From: JAXGQD01 sp964401615
Lineage (GTDB): Bacteria > Bacillota > Clostridia > Saccharofermentanales > Fastidiosipilaceae
Length of the DNA stretch: 34,023 nucleotides
Assembly: GCA_964401615.1 (NCBI GenBank)
Contig: CAYNZF010000013.1
Location: 1-34,023 of the forward strand
Reading direction: 5' to 3'
The notes under the pieces were generated by a model. It did no database searches and was not told where the DNA came from. It saw only the letters and a list, made by a program, of their open reading frames with translations. The position numbers and the translations under genes are program-made. Positions 1 to 7,665 of the stretch are shown here, in pieces (position 1 is the first letter of the stretch; every line of letters starts with the position of its first letter).

Positions 1-25
1 GAGTGACTCAGCTCAAAAGTTATAT

Positions 26-54
26 TTGCGTTATTTTTCAGTTAATACTATATT
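26..54 (+). promoter_or_regulatory. Probable sigma-A promoter of plsC
   Basis: TTGCGT at 26-31 and TATATT at 49-54 are separated by 17 bases, close to the vegetative consensus. Transcription would begin near position 61, which places the nearest upstream ATG (71) almost at the 5' end and favours the downstream ATG at 116. Seen by eye only. Confidence 0.55.
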
Positions 55-115
55 AAAGGAAAATTAGCAGATGATAATTCATCGGAGTCCACACACTCAA
101 GAACGGAGATTCGCA

Positions 116-892
116 ATGACCGAAATCGACAAAGGTCTGTCTAAGCCCATCGGAATTAAGGCAGCCGCCAAGCCCGCCAAAGAGATCCCGCATCCCAAAC
201 CTATGGATCGTGGGCTGAGCGGGCGCTTTTTTTATCGTTTGGGCATGCTGATTTCCCGTTTGGGTGTTGATATCGAAGTGCGTGGTCTGGAAAATTTGCC
301 TGAAAATTCTCCCTACATTTTAGCCGCGAACCACGAGACCTTCGTAGATGGCATGTGGATCATGTCCGCCCTGCCCAAACCACAATTTCAGAAATTCTGC
401 TGCATCGGGGCTCAAGATTTGTTGACCAAATACGGGCCTTTTGGAAAAATCATCATGCGAGTCGGTCGAGGCATCCCGATCAACCGTAACGGCAATCCGG
501 CCAGGGCACTCATCAGCGCGAAGGAAGCACTGGAAGAAGGCGACAATATTCTGCTCATCCATCCTGAGGGGACGCGCAGTAAAGACGGTACACTCGGCCA
601 CATTCATGAAGGCGCATGTTACATCGCTAAAAAGTCCAAGTCACCGCTCGTACCGGTTTTTCTGGATGGCGGTTACAACATTTTCAACCCCAACATGGCC
701 CTGCCTGCCTGGCACAACCCTGAAACCAAAAAGCGTCACCGCCTCATCATCACCTTCGGAAAGGTGCTGGAAGCTAAAAATTACCCGAACATCAAAGAGA
801 TGAATCAGGTTTTGACGGATTGGTTTCATGAACGTTTTGCCAATAAAGAAATTCCGAATATCGCCAAGTCCGGGAAAAAAATCAAAGCTTGA
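116..892 (+). CDS. plsC: 1-acyl-sn-glycerol-3-phosphate acyltransferase (PlsC family)
   Basis: Transfers an acyl chain to the sn-2 position of lysophosphatidate to make phosphatidate, the precursor of membrane phospholipids; the family acts at the inner face of the membrane. Visible motifs are the catalytic HX4D block (NHETFVDG), the GRGIPINR block that contacts the glycerol phosphate, and the EGTRS motif. The 258-residue length is typical. I chose the ATG at 116 because GGAG lies 7 bases upstream and the promoter at 26-54 leaves almost no leader for the ATG at 71, which would add 15 residues. The gene stands alone on the plus strand and converges on a lipid-kinase gene with only three bases between the stops, so it sits next to other lipid functions though it is not in their operon. 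Family assignment is secure; acyl-donor preference is unknown. Confidence 0.93.
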   Translation: MTEIDKGLSKPIGIKAAAKPAKEIPHPKPMDRGLSGRFFYRLGMLISRLGVDIEVRGLENLPENSPYILAANHETFVDGMWIMSALPKPQFQKFCCIGAQDLLTKYGPFGKIIMRVGRGIPINRNGNPARALISAKEALEEGDNILLIHPEGTRSKDGTLGHIHEGACYIAKKSKSPLVPVFLDGGYNIFNPNMALPAWHNPETKKRHRLIITFGKVLEAKNYPNIKEMNQVLTDWFHERFANKEIPNIAKSGKKIKA

Positions 893-895
893 AAA

Positions 896-2044
896 TCAGC
901 TTTTATTCTCTGCCTGCAATCGTTCGTTCGCACAAGCCTTTGGCATCGACAGCCACAAGGCTTTTTCTTTGACTTCAAAATCGATGCGGCTGCTGTAAAG
1001 CGCTTCTCCGTCATAAGTGATCACCAGGGGCTCATCGGGTTTTGTGGATTTTATATAGCCACGCTTAGCCGAAAACATGGTCAAGATGTCTGACTTCTGG
1101 GCTTCGCCCTTGCGATAGGCGCCGATCAGCTGCGCGATTTTCACCAGATTGATGGGCTTGGAAATCAGAACTTCAATAACGCCGTCCTGCAGGTTCATGA
1201 AGGGATTGGGTTGAAAACCGCCGCCATAGTAACGGGAGTTCGCCAGCGCTGCCAGGGAATAATCCTGCTGCGCGGAAATCCGGGCAGCTGAATTTTTCAC
1301 TTGCGCAGATTCGCTGATCGTCCCTTTTTCCCATTTAGACCCATAAAGTCCATACTCCAAACGGAATATCTTTTTCTTGAACAAAGCCGGGACGATGGAG
1401 AGCATATAGGCGACTTTACCTATGCCCGGAAATCTACGCACCAGTCCGGAAGCTGTTATGGCTACTCCTGAATCAAAGCCTATCGACATCACGTTGACAA
1501 AACTTCGCCTTTTTTCTTGATCGTCAACAAATTGCACCAGGTCCACGGGGAAAGCGGTCAAATCGGGCCATGCTCCGTCCTCTGCTTCCTTATAGTGTTT
1601 TTCGTCCAAACCCAGCGCTTCAAGCAGACGAGCGCTGTGACGGTATTCCTCTTTGTAAATAGATTTGACGAAATCATTTCCGCTGCCGAAAGGAATCACC
1701 ATCATGCCTGACGCGCTGCCTTCCAGCCCCTGGGCCACTTCATTGGCCGTACCATCTCCACCGCAGGCCACAACCACCAGATTTTTACCATGTTTGGCCG
1801 ACAACTCACGGCAAAGCCCCAAACTGTCGGCCTCACGGAAATTGCGGTATACACGGATTTCCGTGAGCGCGACTGAATCTGTACTCTGCGCCTGTAAATG
1901 CAAAATGCAGCCTTTCGCTTTGCGTTTTTCTGTAGGCGAAACGCGCAGCAAACCGTTGGCCTCACCCTTGGCGCACAGGCGATCGACCAAAACATGACTG
2001 CGGCCGTTTCCGGCATGGGGATTAATAATAAAAACTAAGAGCAT
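896..2044 (-). CDS. Diacylglycerol kinase family lipid kinase (DgkB/YegS-like)
   Basis: A soluble lipid kinase of the DAGK catalytic-domain superfamily, which phosphorylates diacylglycerol or a related lipid with ATP, returning it to phosphatidate. The N-terminus carries FIINPHAGNG, followed by the nucleotide-binding signature ACGGDGTANEVAQGL and then IPFGSGNDF, the three standard blocks in the expected order; the C-terminal half is the usual beta-rich domain. Length 382 residues, somewhat longer than the common 290-340. The upstream TTG (2062) is rejected in favour of ATG 2044, which has GAGGA five bases upstream. It is the last gene of the pta-ackA-marR-acp run, 40 bases after the acyl carrier protein. 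Substrate could also be sphingoid or phosphatidylglycerol-type lipid, which sequence motifs alone do not settle. Confidence 0.88.
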   Translation of the reverse strand: MLLVFIINPHAGNGRSHVLVDRLCAKGEANGLLRVSPTEKRKAKGCILHLQAQSTDSVALTEIRVYRNFREADSLGLCRELSAKHGKNLVVVACGGDGTANEVAQGLEGSASGMMVIPFGSGNDFVKSIYKEEYRHSARLLEALGLDEKHYKEAEDGAWPDLTAFPVDLVQFVDDQEKRRSFVNVMSIGFDSGVAITASGLVRRFPGIGKVAYMLSIVPALFKKKIFRLEYGLYGSKWEKGTISESAQVKNSAARISAQQDYSLAALANSRYYGGGFQPNPFMNLQDGVIEVLISKPINLVKIAQLIGAYRKGEAQKSDILTMFSAKRGYIKSTKPDEPLVITYDGEALYSSRIDFEVKEKALWLSMPKACANERLQAENKS

Positions 2045-2084
2045 GCTGTTCCTCAAGGGCAATATTTAAAACGCGAGTGTTTTG

Positions 2085-2330
2085 TCAATTTTGGAGGTTA
2101 TTCTCGATGTATTCCACCACATCATTGATGTTATGCATACGCTCTGACAACTCATCGGAAATTTCAGTCTTGAAAGTACGTTCCAAATCGACAACGATTT
2201 CAATGATTGCCAGCGAATCCAAACACAAATCCAGGATAAAATCGCGCTTGGGGGTGATTTCAAGTGCAGAAATTCCGGAGGCCCTGGCGACGATTTCAGT
2301 GACTTTTTTAGTGATTTCAAGCTTATTCAT
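2085..2330 (-). CDS. acpP: Acyl carrier protein
   Basis: An 81-residue acidic helical carrier that holds growing acyl chains on a 4'-phosphopantetheine arm. The attachment serine is S39 in the DSL motif (LCLDSLAII), at the expected position near the start of helix II. I chose ATG 2330 because a G-rich site (GGGGTGG) lies just upstream; a longer reading from 2369 lies inside the marR gene and adds residues unlike any ACP. Its start overlaps the end of the MarR gene by 8 bases, so the two are probably translationally coupled. The residues before DSL (LCLDSL rather than GADSLD) suggest it may be a specialised second ACP rather than the main fatty-acid ACP; that is inference. Confidence 0.9.
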   Translation of the reverse strand: MNKLEITKKVTEIVARASGISALEITPKRDFILDLCLDSLAIIEIVVDLERTFKTEISDELSERMHNINDVVEYIENNLQN

Positions 2331-2844
2331 GACGGTCCACCCCTGCGTCCGCCGCTTGGCCGTCCTCACGCTCTTTGATTTTTCTTGCTTTGTAATCCAG
2401 GTACTGATCCATCATAAAGTCGTTCATATTGCTCAGGAACTCATAGAACATGCGTTGTTCCGCATCACTGATGTCATTCAGCACGCGCTGCATCAAAACA
2501 CGATTGAATTTTCTGAACAGGCGCAGGGCGACTTGCCCTTCACGCGTTAAATTCAGCAAGACCCGCCGCTGATCTTCAGAGGCACGATGGCGTTGAACAT
2601 AACCTTTTTTGACCAGTTTATTGATCGCTACCGTCAATGTCCCCAAGGTGATGCGCAGTTCTTGTGCGGTTTCTCCCATGGTTTTTTCGCCATGCAAGCC
2701 AATCGCTTTCAGAGTTTTCAAATCGTTTCTGGACAAATTTTTAAAACGCCCATCTTGCAAGGCCGCTTCGGTTGTCAGCACCAATTTTTCATGAAGATCC
2801 AGAAAAAGTTCCAGTAACTCTTCTTGATACTCTCTTTCTGTCAC
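2323..2844 (-). CDS. MarR-family transcriptional regulator (FabT-like position)
   Basis: A 173-residue winged-helix DNA-binding protein, probably a dimer. The central part (roughly residues 45-110) has the MarR layout: a helix, a helix-turn-helix (TMGETAQELRITLGTL then VAINKLVKKGY) and a wing (HRASEDQRRVLLNLT) with the conserved DxR pair. It starts at GTG with AGGGGGG five bases upstream. FabT, a MarR protein of Firmicutes, represses fatty-acid synthesis genes with acyl-ACP as co-repressor; the 8-base overlap with an acyl carrier protein gene here makes a FabT-like role attractive, but no fab genes are in the window and the ligand is unknown. The charged C-terminal tail (KIKEREDGQ onward) extends beyond the usual fold. 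Confidence 0.85.
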   Translation of the reverse strand: MTEREYQEELLELFLDLHEKLVLTTEAALQDGRFKNLSRNDLKTLKAIGLHGEKTMGETAQELRITLGTLTVAINKLVKKGYVQRHRASEDQRRVLLNLTREGQVALRLFRKFNRVLMQRVLNDISDAEQRMFYEFLSNMNDFMMDQYLDYKARKIKEREDGQAADAGVDRHE

Positions 2845-2866
2845 GACTGCCCCCCTGGTAACGGTC

Positions 2867-2888
2867 GGGGCAACCCATAGGCTGCCCC
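2867..2888 (-). other. Intercistronic stem-loop between ackA and marR
   Basis: Transcribed on the minus strand, 9-base arms GGGGCAGCC and GGTTGCCCC pair with a single G-U around a TATG loop. No T-run follows, so it is not a classical intrinsic terminator; it may mark an RNA processing or stability element that separates ackA from the regulator and lipid genes. Confidence 0.5.
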
Positions 2889-2895
2889 AATCTTC

Positions 2896-4107
2896 TTACG
2901 ATTGTTTTATGGCCGATACCAGTCGTAAAACCTCTCTGGCAATGGCCAGTTCTTCGTTGGTGGGAATGACCAGAACTTTTACTTTTGATCCTTCTGCAGT
3001 CAAGTCCGCTTCGCCGCGCAAACCGATATTTTTTTCAAAGTCAAATTTGACACCCAGACACTCGAGTCCACGCATGGCGCGTTCTCTGATTTCAGGAGTA
3101 TTTTCCCCGACACCCGCGGTAAAGACGATGGCATCGACTCCGCCCATGACGGCGGCATAAGAGCCAATAAATTTTTTGATTTGATAACCAAAGACATCCA
3201 GCGCCAAAATGGCCCGTTTGTTGCCTTCGTCGGCAGCTTGGCAAAGATCACGGAAGTCAGAGCTCAAACCTGAAATGCCCAGTACTCCGGATTCCTTGTT
3301 CATGACACGGTCTGCTTCTTTTACGCTGCTGATGACATTTTTTTCCAAGAGGTGGCTGATGATCGCTATGTCTATGTCTCCGCAGCGAGTGCCCATTGCC
3401 AGACCCGCAATCGGGGTCATACCCATGCTGGTGTCGACTGATTTACCATGGTCGATCGCTGTAATTGAGGAACCATTACCCAGATGGCAGGTGATGATTT
3501 TCAAGTCATCAAAATTTTTACCCATAATTTCAGCGGCGCGGCGACCCACATATTCATGTGAGGTACCGTGGAAACCATAGCGGCGTACATGCTGGTCTCG
3601 GTAATATTTGTAGGGTATGCCGTAAATGTAGGCTTGCTTCGGCATCGTCTGATGGAAGGCCGTGTCAAAAACAGCCACTTGAGGAATGCCCGGCATCGCG
3701 GTTTCACAGGCCAAAATACCGGTCATATTGGCCGGGTTGTGCAAAGGGGCCAGATCGTAAACCTGGCGAATCGCATCTTTTACCTCTTCCGTAATAATTG
3801 CAGAACTGGAAAAAGCTTCCCCGCCATGTACAACGCGGTGTCCGACCGCGTCGATTTCGCTCATGTCTTTTATGACACCGTCATTTTCCGAGGTCAGAAT
3901 TTTGATGATCGCCTTGATGGCCTTGCTGTGGTTGGACATTTTGATGTCGAAACTTACTTGATCACGACCTGTCACCTGGTGTTTTATGAAAGATGCGTCC
4001 ATCCCGATGCGTTCACAATTGCCTTTGGCCAGCATGCTCTTTTCATCACTGTCCAAAAGCTGGTATTTCAAAGACGAACTGCCTGCGTTGATTACTAATA
4101 TTTTCAT
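2896..4107 (-). CDS. ackA: Acetate kinase
   Basis: Converts acetyl phosphate and ADP to acetate and ATP, the substrate-level phosphorylation step of acetate fermentation, in the cytoplasm. The 403-residue length and the ASKHA-fold motifs are all present: NAGSSSLKYQL at the N-terminus, GFHGTSHEYV, CHLGNGSS with the phosphate-binding loop, and the adenosine loop GVGEN. ATG 4107 has AAGGGG about 10 bases upstream; an in-frame TTG at 4125 is rejected. It follows pta by 21 bases, the standard operon order in acetate-producing anaerobes. Expected to be co-transcribed from the pta promoter. Confidence 0.97.
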   Translation of the reverse strand: MKILVINAGSSSLKYQLLDSDEKSMLAKGNCERIGMDASFIKHQVTGRDQVSFDIKMSNHSKAIKAIIKILTSENDGVIKDMSEIDAVGHRVVHGGEAFSSSAIITEEVKDAIRQVYDLAPLHNPANMTGILACETAMPGIPQVAVFDTAFHQTMPKQAYIYGIPYKYYRDQHVRRYGFHGTSHEYVGRRAAEIMGKNFDDLKIITCHLGNGSSITAIDHGKSVDTSMGMTPIAGLAMGTRCGDIDIAIISHLLEKNVISSVKEADRVMNKESGVLGISGLSSDFRDLCQAADEGNKRAILALDVFGYQIKKFIGSYAAVMGGVDAIVFTAGVGENTPEIRERAMRGLECLGVKFDFEKNIGLRGEADLTAEGSKVKVLVIPTNEELAIAREVLRLVSAIKQS

Positions 4108-4128
4108 TCTATTTTTCCCCTTCAAATC

Positions 4129-5118
4129 TTACGATTGCGCTTGAACCGCTGTAATGGCGACCACACCGACAATATCATCCGCGACACAGCCTCTGGAGAG
4201 GTCGTTGACCGGACGAGCGATGCCTTGGGTCACCGGCCCGTACGCTTCCGCTTTGGCCAGACGCTGCACCAGTTTATAACCGATATTCCCAGCGTTGAGA
4301 TCGGGGAAAACGAGTACATTGGCGCTGCCGGCGACCGTGCTGTTCGGAGCCTTGGATTTACCTACCGAGGCAACAATGGCCGCATCCACTTGCAGCTCTC
4401 CGTCAAGAGCCAGTTCTGGAGCCTTTTCTTTGGCTAAGCGGGTGGCTTCAATTACCTTTTCGGTCAACTCACTTTTCGCGCTGCCCATGGTGGAGTAAGA
4501 AAGCATGGCTACTTTGGGTTCAGCGCCGGTCAATTGTCTGAAGGACTTGGCTGAGGATAACGCGATTTCGGAAAGCGCATCGGCATCAGGGTTTTCGACA
4601 AGGCCACTGTCGGCAAAAATAAACAGACCGTTATGCCCAAATTCGCAATCAGGCACATCCATCAGGAAAAATGCGGAAACGAGCTTGGTGCCCGGGGCCG
4701 TTTTCAAAATCTGCAGCGCGGGTCTGAGTGTATTGGAAGTGCTGTTGACCGCGCCGGCCACCATGCCATCGGCTGCACCTTGCTTCACCATCATGACGCC
4801 CAGAAAGAGAGGATCCAGCATGGTTTCGCGGGCTTTTTCCAGGGTCATGCCCTTGTTTTTACGGAGCTCGTAGAAGGCGTTTGCGTAAGCTTCCATGTCG
4901 GCGAAAGTTTCGGGATTGACGATTTTAGCCTTGGAGATGTCCCAATTTCCTGCTGCAGCTTTGATTTTGGCCGCGTCACCGATCAAAATGATGTCGGCCA
5001 CGTCCTTCTCATAAATCTTGGCTGTCGCTTCCAAAGTGCGAATTTCATAAGACTCAGGCAAAACGATGGTCTTGCGGTCTTCCCGCGCTTTTTTCATAAC
5101 TTCTTCGATAAAGCTCAT
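4129..5118 (-). CDS. pta: Phosphate acetyltransferase
   Basis: Converts acetyl-CoA and phosphate to acetyl phosphate for AckA. The 329-residue length matches the short single-domain Pta found in Firmicutes, lacking the N-terminal regulatory domains of enterobacterial Pta. Typical sequences include GAVNSTSNTLRPALQILKT, the central MLSYSTMGSAK stretch and the C-terminal VFPDLNAGNIGYKLVQRL block, all seen here. ATG 5118 is preceded by GAAGGA with good spacing. First gene of the pta-ackA operon and possibly of the longer run through marR, acp and the lipid kinase. Confidence 0.96.
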   Translation of the reverse strand: MSFIEEVMKKAREDRKTIVLPESYEIRTLEATAKIYEKDVADIILIGDAAKIKAAAGNWDISKAKIVNPETFADMEAYANAFYELRKNKGMTLEKARETMLDPLFLGVMMVKQGAADGMVAGAVNSTSNTLRPALQILKTAPGTKLVSAFFLMDVPDCEFGHNGLFIFADSGLVENPDADALSEIALSSAKSFRQLTGAEPKVAMLSYSTMGSAKSELTEKVIEATRLAKEKAPELALDGELQVDAAIVASVGKSKAPNSTVAGSANVLVFPDLNAGNIGYKLVQRLAKAEAYGPVTQGIARPVNDLSRGCVADDIVGVVAITAVQAQS

Positions 5119-5213
5119 AAATAATCCTTCTTTCTCTTAATTCTCATACATCACCAGTCAACAATAAAAAGCCTTTCTGCAAAACGCACAAAACGCCTGA
5201 CGAGTCTAGAAGC

Positions 5214-5242
5214 AGTATAACTTTTGAGTACTGGAAGTTCAA
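5214..5242 (-). promoter_or_regulatory. Probable sigma-A promoter of pta-ackA
   Basis: On the minus strand TTGAAC (5237-5242) and TATACT (5214-5219) are separated by exactly 17 bases. Transcription would start about 90 bases before the pta start codon. The -35 overlaps the last codons of comF, so pta has its own promoter at the end of the metK-comF unit. Confidence 0.6.
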
Positions 5243-5985
5243 TCATCAAAGTGTTTTTGTGCCTGTACTTCATGCTTACGGCCGCTCGCCGCAGCAGCAC
5301 AAAGCACATGTGCGGCATTAGCTTCATACAGTGCTTTCGAGGCGGAAAACAGAGTCGCTCCCGAGGTAAGGATGTCATCCACCAACACAATTGAACAGCC
5401 GTTCAGCTGCTGCCGCGCTCGATAGATCCCCTCCACATTATGAAGTCGTTCCAAAAAACCAAACTCACTTTGTTTGGGAGAGTCCCATTGTTTGTCGAGC
5501 AATGGCATGTACGACAGTCCTGCGCGCCTGGCGGCATGCCGGGCAATTTCCTCAGCCTGGTTGTAGGCACGCTGTTTCTGCCGTTTAAGGCTCAGCGGCA
5601 CGGACGTAATCACCCAATTGCTGTTGTTCTGCAGCTTCGCTTCTCTGATGAGACAGTCTCCCAGTATTTCACCAAGCGGTTTGGCATTGCACAGTCTTCC
5701 GTTAAATTTCAAGCTTCTTATCAAAAAGGGGATTTCGCCCCGATAATGCAAAGCACTCAGGCACAAGGTTTTTCGCTCCAACTCACGATCTTCTCCCGAC
5801 AAGAGTAATTTAAAGCGCCATGACAAGAGGGGCAAAACCCGCTCATGCTCACGCCGCCACGGCAGTTTGGCGCAGCAGCGTCGACAATAATCACTGTAAG
5901 GGCTCCGCTCCGTGATGCTTTTTCCGCAGGATACACAAAGCGCCGGGAACAAACGTTGTCCCAGGCGCTCTCTGAAGCTGATCAT
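5239..5985 (-). CDS. comF: ComF-family phosphoribosyltransferase-like protein
   Basis: A cytoplasmic protein of the ComF/GntX family, linked in several bacteria to DNA uptake and to handling of single-stranded DNA; its substrate is not settled. The N-terminus carries a zinc-ribbon of two CxxC pairs (C17/C20 and C34/C37), and the C-terminal half is a type I phosphoribosyltransferase fold with the PRPP-binding loop IVLVDDILTSGATL. The RAYNQAEEIA block before it is a ComF hallmark. ATG 5985 has AGAGG four bases before it; the in-frame TTG at 6036 lies inside metK and is less likely. It follows metK by 34 bases, so it is probably under the same SAM-I riboswitch. Confidence 0.85.
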   Translation of the reverse strand: MISFRERLGQRLFPALCVSCGKSITERSPYSDYCRRCCAKLPWRREHERVLPLLSWRFKLLLSGEDRELERKTLCLSALHYRGEIPFLIRSLKFNGRLCNAKPLGEILGDCLIREAKLQNNSNWVITSVPLSLKRQKQRAYNQAEEIARHAARRAGLSYMPLLDKQWDSPKQSEFGFLERLHNVEGIYRARQQLNGCSIVLVDDILTSGATLFSASKALYEANAAHVLCAAAASGRKHEVQAQKHFDD

Positions 5986-6019
5986 GCCGCCTCTTGCGAC
6001 ACGAGGCTCGTTTTCTGCA

Positions 6020-7237
6020 TCACCTGGCCGCAGCAAGAGCCAGTTCTGCCTTGATCAGGTCGACCTTATCAAGCTTCTCCCAAGGTAAATCGAGATCATT
6101 ACGCCCAAAATGCCCGTAGGCAGCAGTCTGCCTGTAAATGGGCCGGCGCAGATCAAGCTCACGGATAATTCCCGCAGGCGTCAACGCGAAATGCTTCTTA
6201 ACAATGTCGACAAGTACTTCATCATCCACTATTCCGCTTCCAAAACTGTCGATATCGATTGACACGGGTTTGGCGATGCCTATCGAATAGGCCAGCTGAA
6301 TTTGCAGACGCTCCGCTGCGCCGGCCGCGACCAGATTTTTCGCGATGTGCCGCGCCGCATATGACGCGGAACGGTCGACTTTGGTGGGGTCCTTACCTGA
6401 AAAACAGCCCCCGCCGTGTGAAGCGACTCCACCATAAGTATCGACGATGATCTTCCGCCCGGTCAGACCTGAGTCGCCCTGCGGACCACCCACAACAAAG
6501 CGCCCGGTCGGGTTGACATAAATTTTCGTTTCATCAGTGATCAAGTTCGCGGGAATCACCTTGCCGATCACTTCACGCAGCACATCGCGGCGCAATTCTT
6601 CTTGTGTGTAGTTCGGATCATGCTGGGTCGAAAGGACTATGGTGTCGACCCGCACCGGGACAAAACCTTCGTATTCCACAGTGATTTGTGCCTTACCATC
6701 CGGCCTGATCAGCGGCAAAATGCCTTCTTTCCGCACTTTGGCTAGTTGTCGGCACAATTTATGAGCCAATTCTATGGTCAACGGCATATAGGAATCCGTT
6801 TCGTTGCAGGCAAAACCGAACATCATGCCCTGGTCACCCGCGCCAGTCTCCATATCCGCCGCCTGATCGCCGCCCGTCCGCCGTTCCATGGCGACATTGA
6901 CACCGCGTGCAATGTCAGGGGATTGCTCGTTGATCGAGGTCAAAACACCGCAGGTTTCAGCATCAAAACCAAATTTGGCTCGGTTGTAACCAATTTCTCG
7001 AATCGTCTTTCGCACGATACTCTGAATATCAACATAGGCATCAGTGCTTACCTCACCTGTCACAAATACGATACCGGTCGTACAAATGGCTTCACAGGCC
7101 ACACGCGCCATCGGATCTTGCTTCAAAATCTCATCCAGAATCGAGTCGGAGACCTGATCGCAAATTTTATCCGGGTGTCCCTCGGTTACGGACTCGGAAG
7201 AAAACAGTCGCTTTTTTGTGTTTTTTTCATTAGGCAT
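6020..7237 (-). CDS. metK: S-adenosylmethionine synthetase
   Basis: Makes SAM from methionine and ATP, releasing phosphate and pyrophosphate; a cytoplasmic tetramer. The 405-residue length and hallmark motifs are all present: SVTEGHPDKICDQ near the N-terminus (catalytic His and Asp), GAGDQGMMFG, and the glycine-rich GPQGDSGLTGRK with the GGGCFSGKDPTKVDRS phosphate loop. ATG 7237 has GAGGA eight bases upstream. The leader carries a SAM-I riboswitch followed by an intrinsic terminator, so the enzyme is expected to be shut down when its product is abundant. Confidence 0.98.
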   Translation of the reverse strand: MPNEKNTKKRLFSSESVTEGHPDKICDQVSDSILDEILKQDPMARVACEAICTTGIVFVTGEVSTDAYVDIQSIVRKTIREIGYNRAKFGFDAETCGVLTSINEQSPDIARGVNVAMERRTGGDQAADMETGAGDQGMMFGFACNETDSYMPLTIELAHKLCRQLAKVRKEGILPLIRPDGKAQITVEYEGFVPVRVDTIVLSTQHDPNYTQEELRRDVLREVIGKVIPANLITDETKIYVNPTGRFVVGGPQGDSGLTGRKIIVDTYGGVASHGGGCFSGKDPTKVDRSASYAARHIAKNLVAAGAAERLQIQLAYSIGIAKPVSIDIDSFGSGIVDDEVLVDIVKKHFALTPAGIIRELDLRRPIYRQTAAYGHFGRNDLDLPWEKLDKVDLIKAELALAAAR

Positions 7238-7299
7238 TAAATATTTCCTCGTTTCTCATGCACCTGGCTTAAGCAGTTGTCTGAATAGCTGATTGGGTC

Positions 7300-7333
7300 A
7301 AAAAAAGCCGTCTCCATAACCTATGGACACGAC
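7300..7333 (-). terminator. Intrinsic terminator of the SAM-I riboswitch
   Basis: On the minus strand a stem of about 11 base pairs (arms GTCGTGTCCATA and TATGGAGACGGC, one G-G mismatch) closes a GGT loop and is followed by seven Ts. It lies between the aptamer and metK, so it is the natural expression platform: SAM binding should free this hairpin and stop transcription. Confidence 0.8.
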
Positions 7334-7348
7334 ATTATCGTAAAAACC

Positions 7349-7444
7349 TCATCTCCCAGGCAATGCTGTCGGACTTAGCACCGCTGCCCCGGGGCCGGTT
7401 GCCGGACTTCACAGGGCCGAATCCCTCCATCGCTCTTGATAAGT
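7349..7444 (-). ncRNA. SAM-I riboswitch (S-box leader) of metK
   Basis: Read on the minus strand, the region has the S-box core in order: CTTATCAAGAG (P1 5' strand and start of P2), GGAGGGATTCGGCCCTGTGA (P2/P3 entry), the GTCCGGCAACC block, GGTGCTAAGTCC and the closing GGGAGATGAGG. P1 arms CTTATC and GATGAG pair with one G-U. SAM-I elements bind S-adenosylmethionine and switch off methionine and SAM genes. The element precedes metK and the likely co-transcribed comF. Confidence 0.93.
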
Positions 7445-7461
7445 GCTATTCAATTGCCGCT

Positions 7462-7490
7462 ATGTTAGCACAGTGGAAAAACCCTTTCAA
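7462..7490 (-). promoter_or_regulatory. Probable promoter of the riboswitch-metK transcript
   Basis: TTGAAA (7485-7490) and TAACAT (7462-7467) on the minus strand have a 17-base spacer. Transcription would begin about 10 bases upstream of the SAM-I aptamer, which is the spacing expected for a riboswitch leader. The rest of 7491-7665, up to the next plus-strand gene, holds no further site I can support. Confidence 0.5.
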
Positions 7491-7665
7491 GGTCTGTGTT
7501 TTGCAAATGTCAAAAGCGGTCAAAGATCCCAGCCCTGACTGATCGTCAATCATGTCAGCCCGACTTGCTTCAGGTTGTTTTAGGTGATTTTCAGAAATTT
7601 CAAGTGGCAAAAGCAAGGCCACAGAGACGGTGGAGGCATTAAGCTTCTGTCCGGAGGAAAAAAAT

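Noticed and set aside
5151..5213. Intrinsic terminator for metK-comF
   Set aside because: A T-rich stretch and AAAACGC direct repeats are visible but no convincing stem precedes the Ts.
5151..5390. 79-codon minus-strand open frame near the end of comF
   Set aside because: It is an alternative frame of comF and its downstream region, without a ribosome site or recognisable content.
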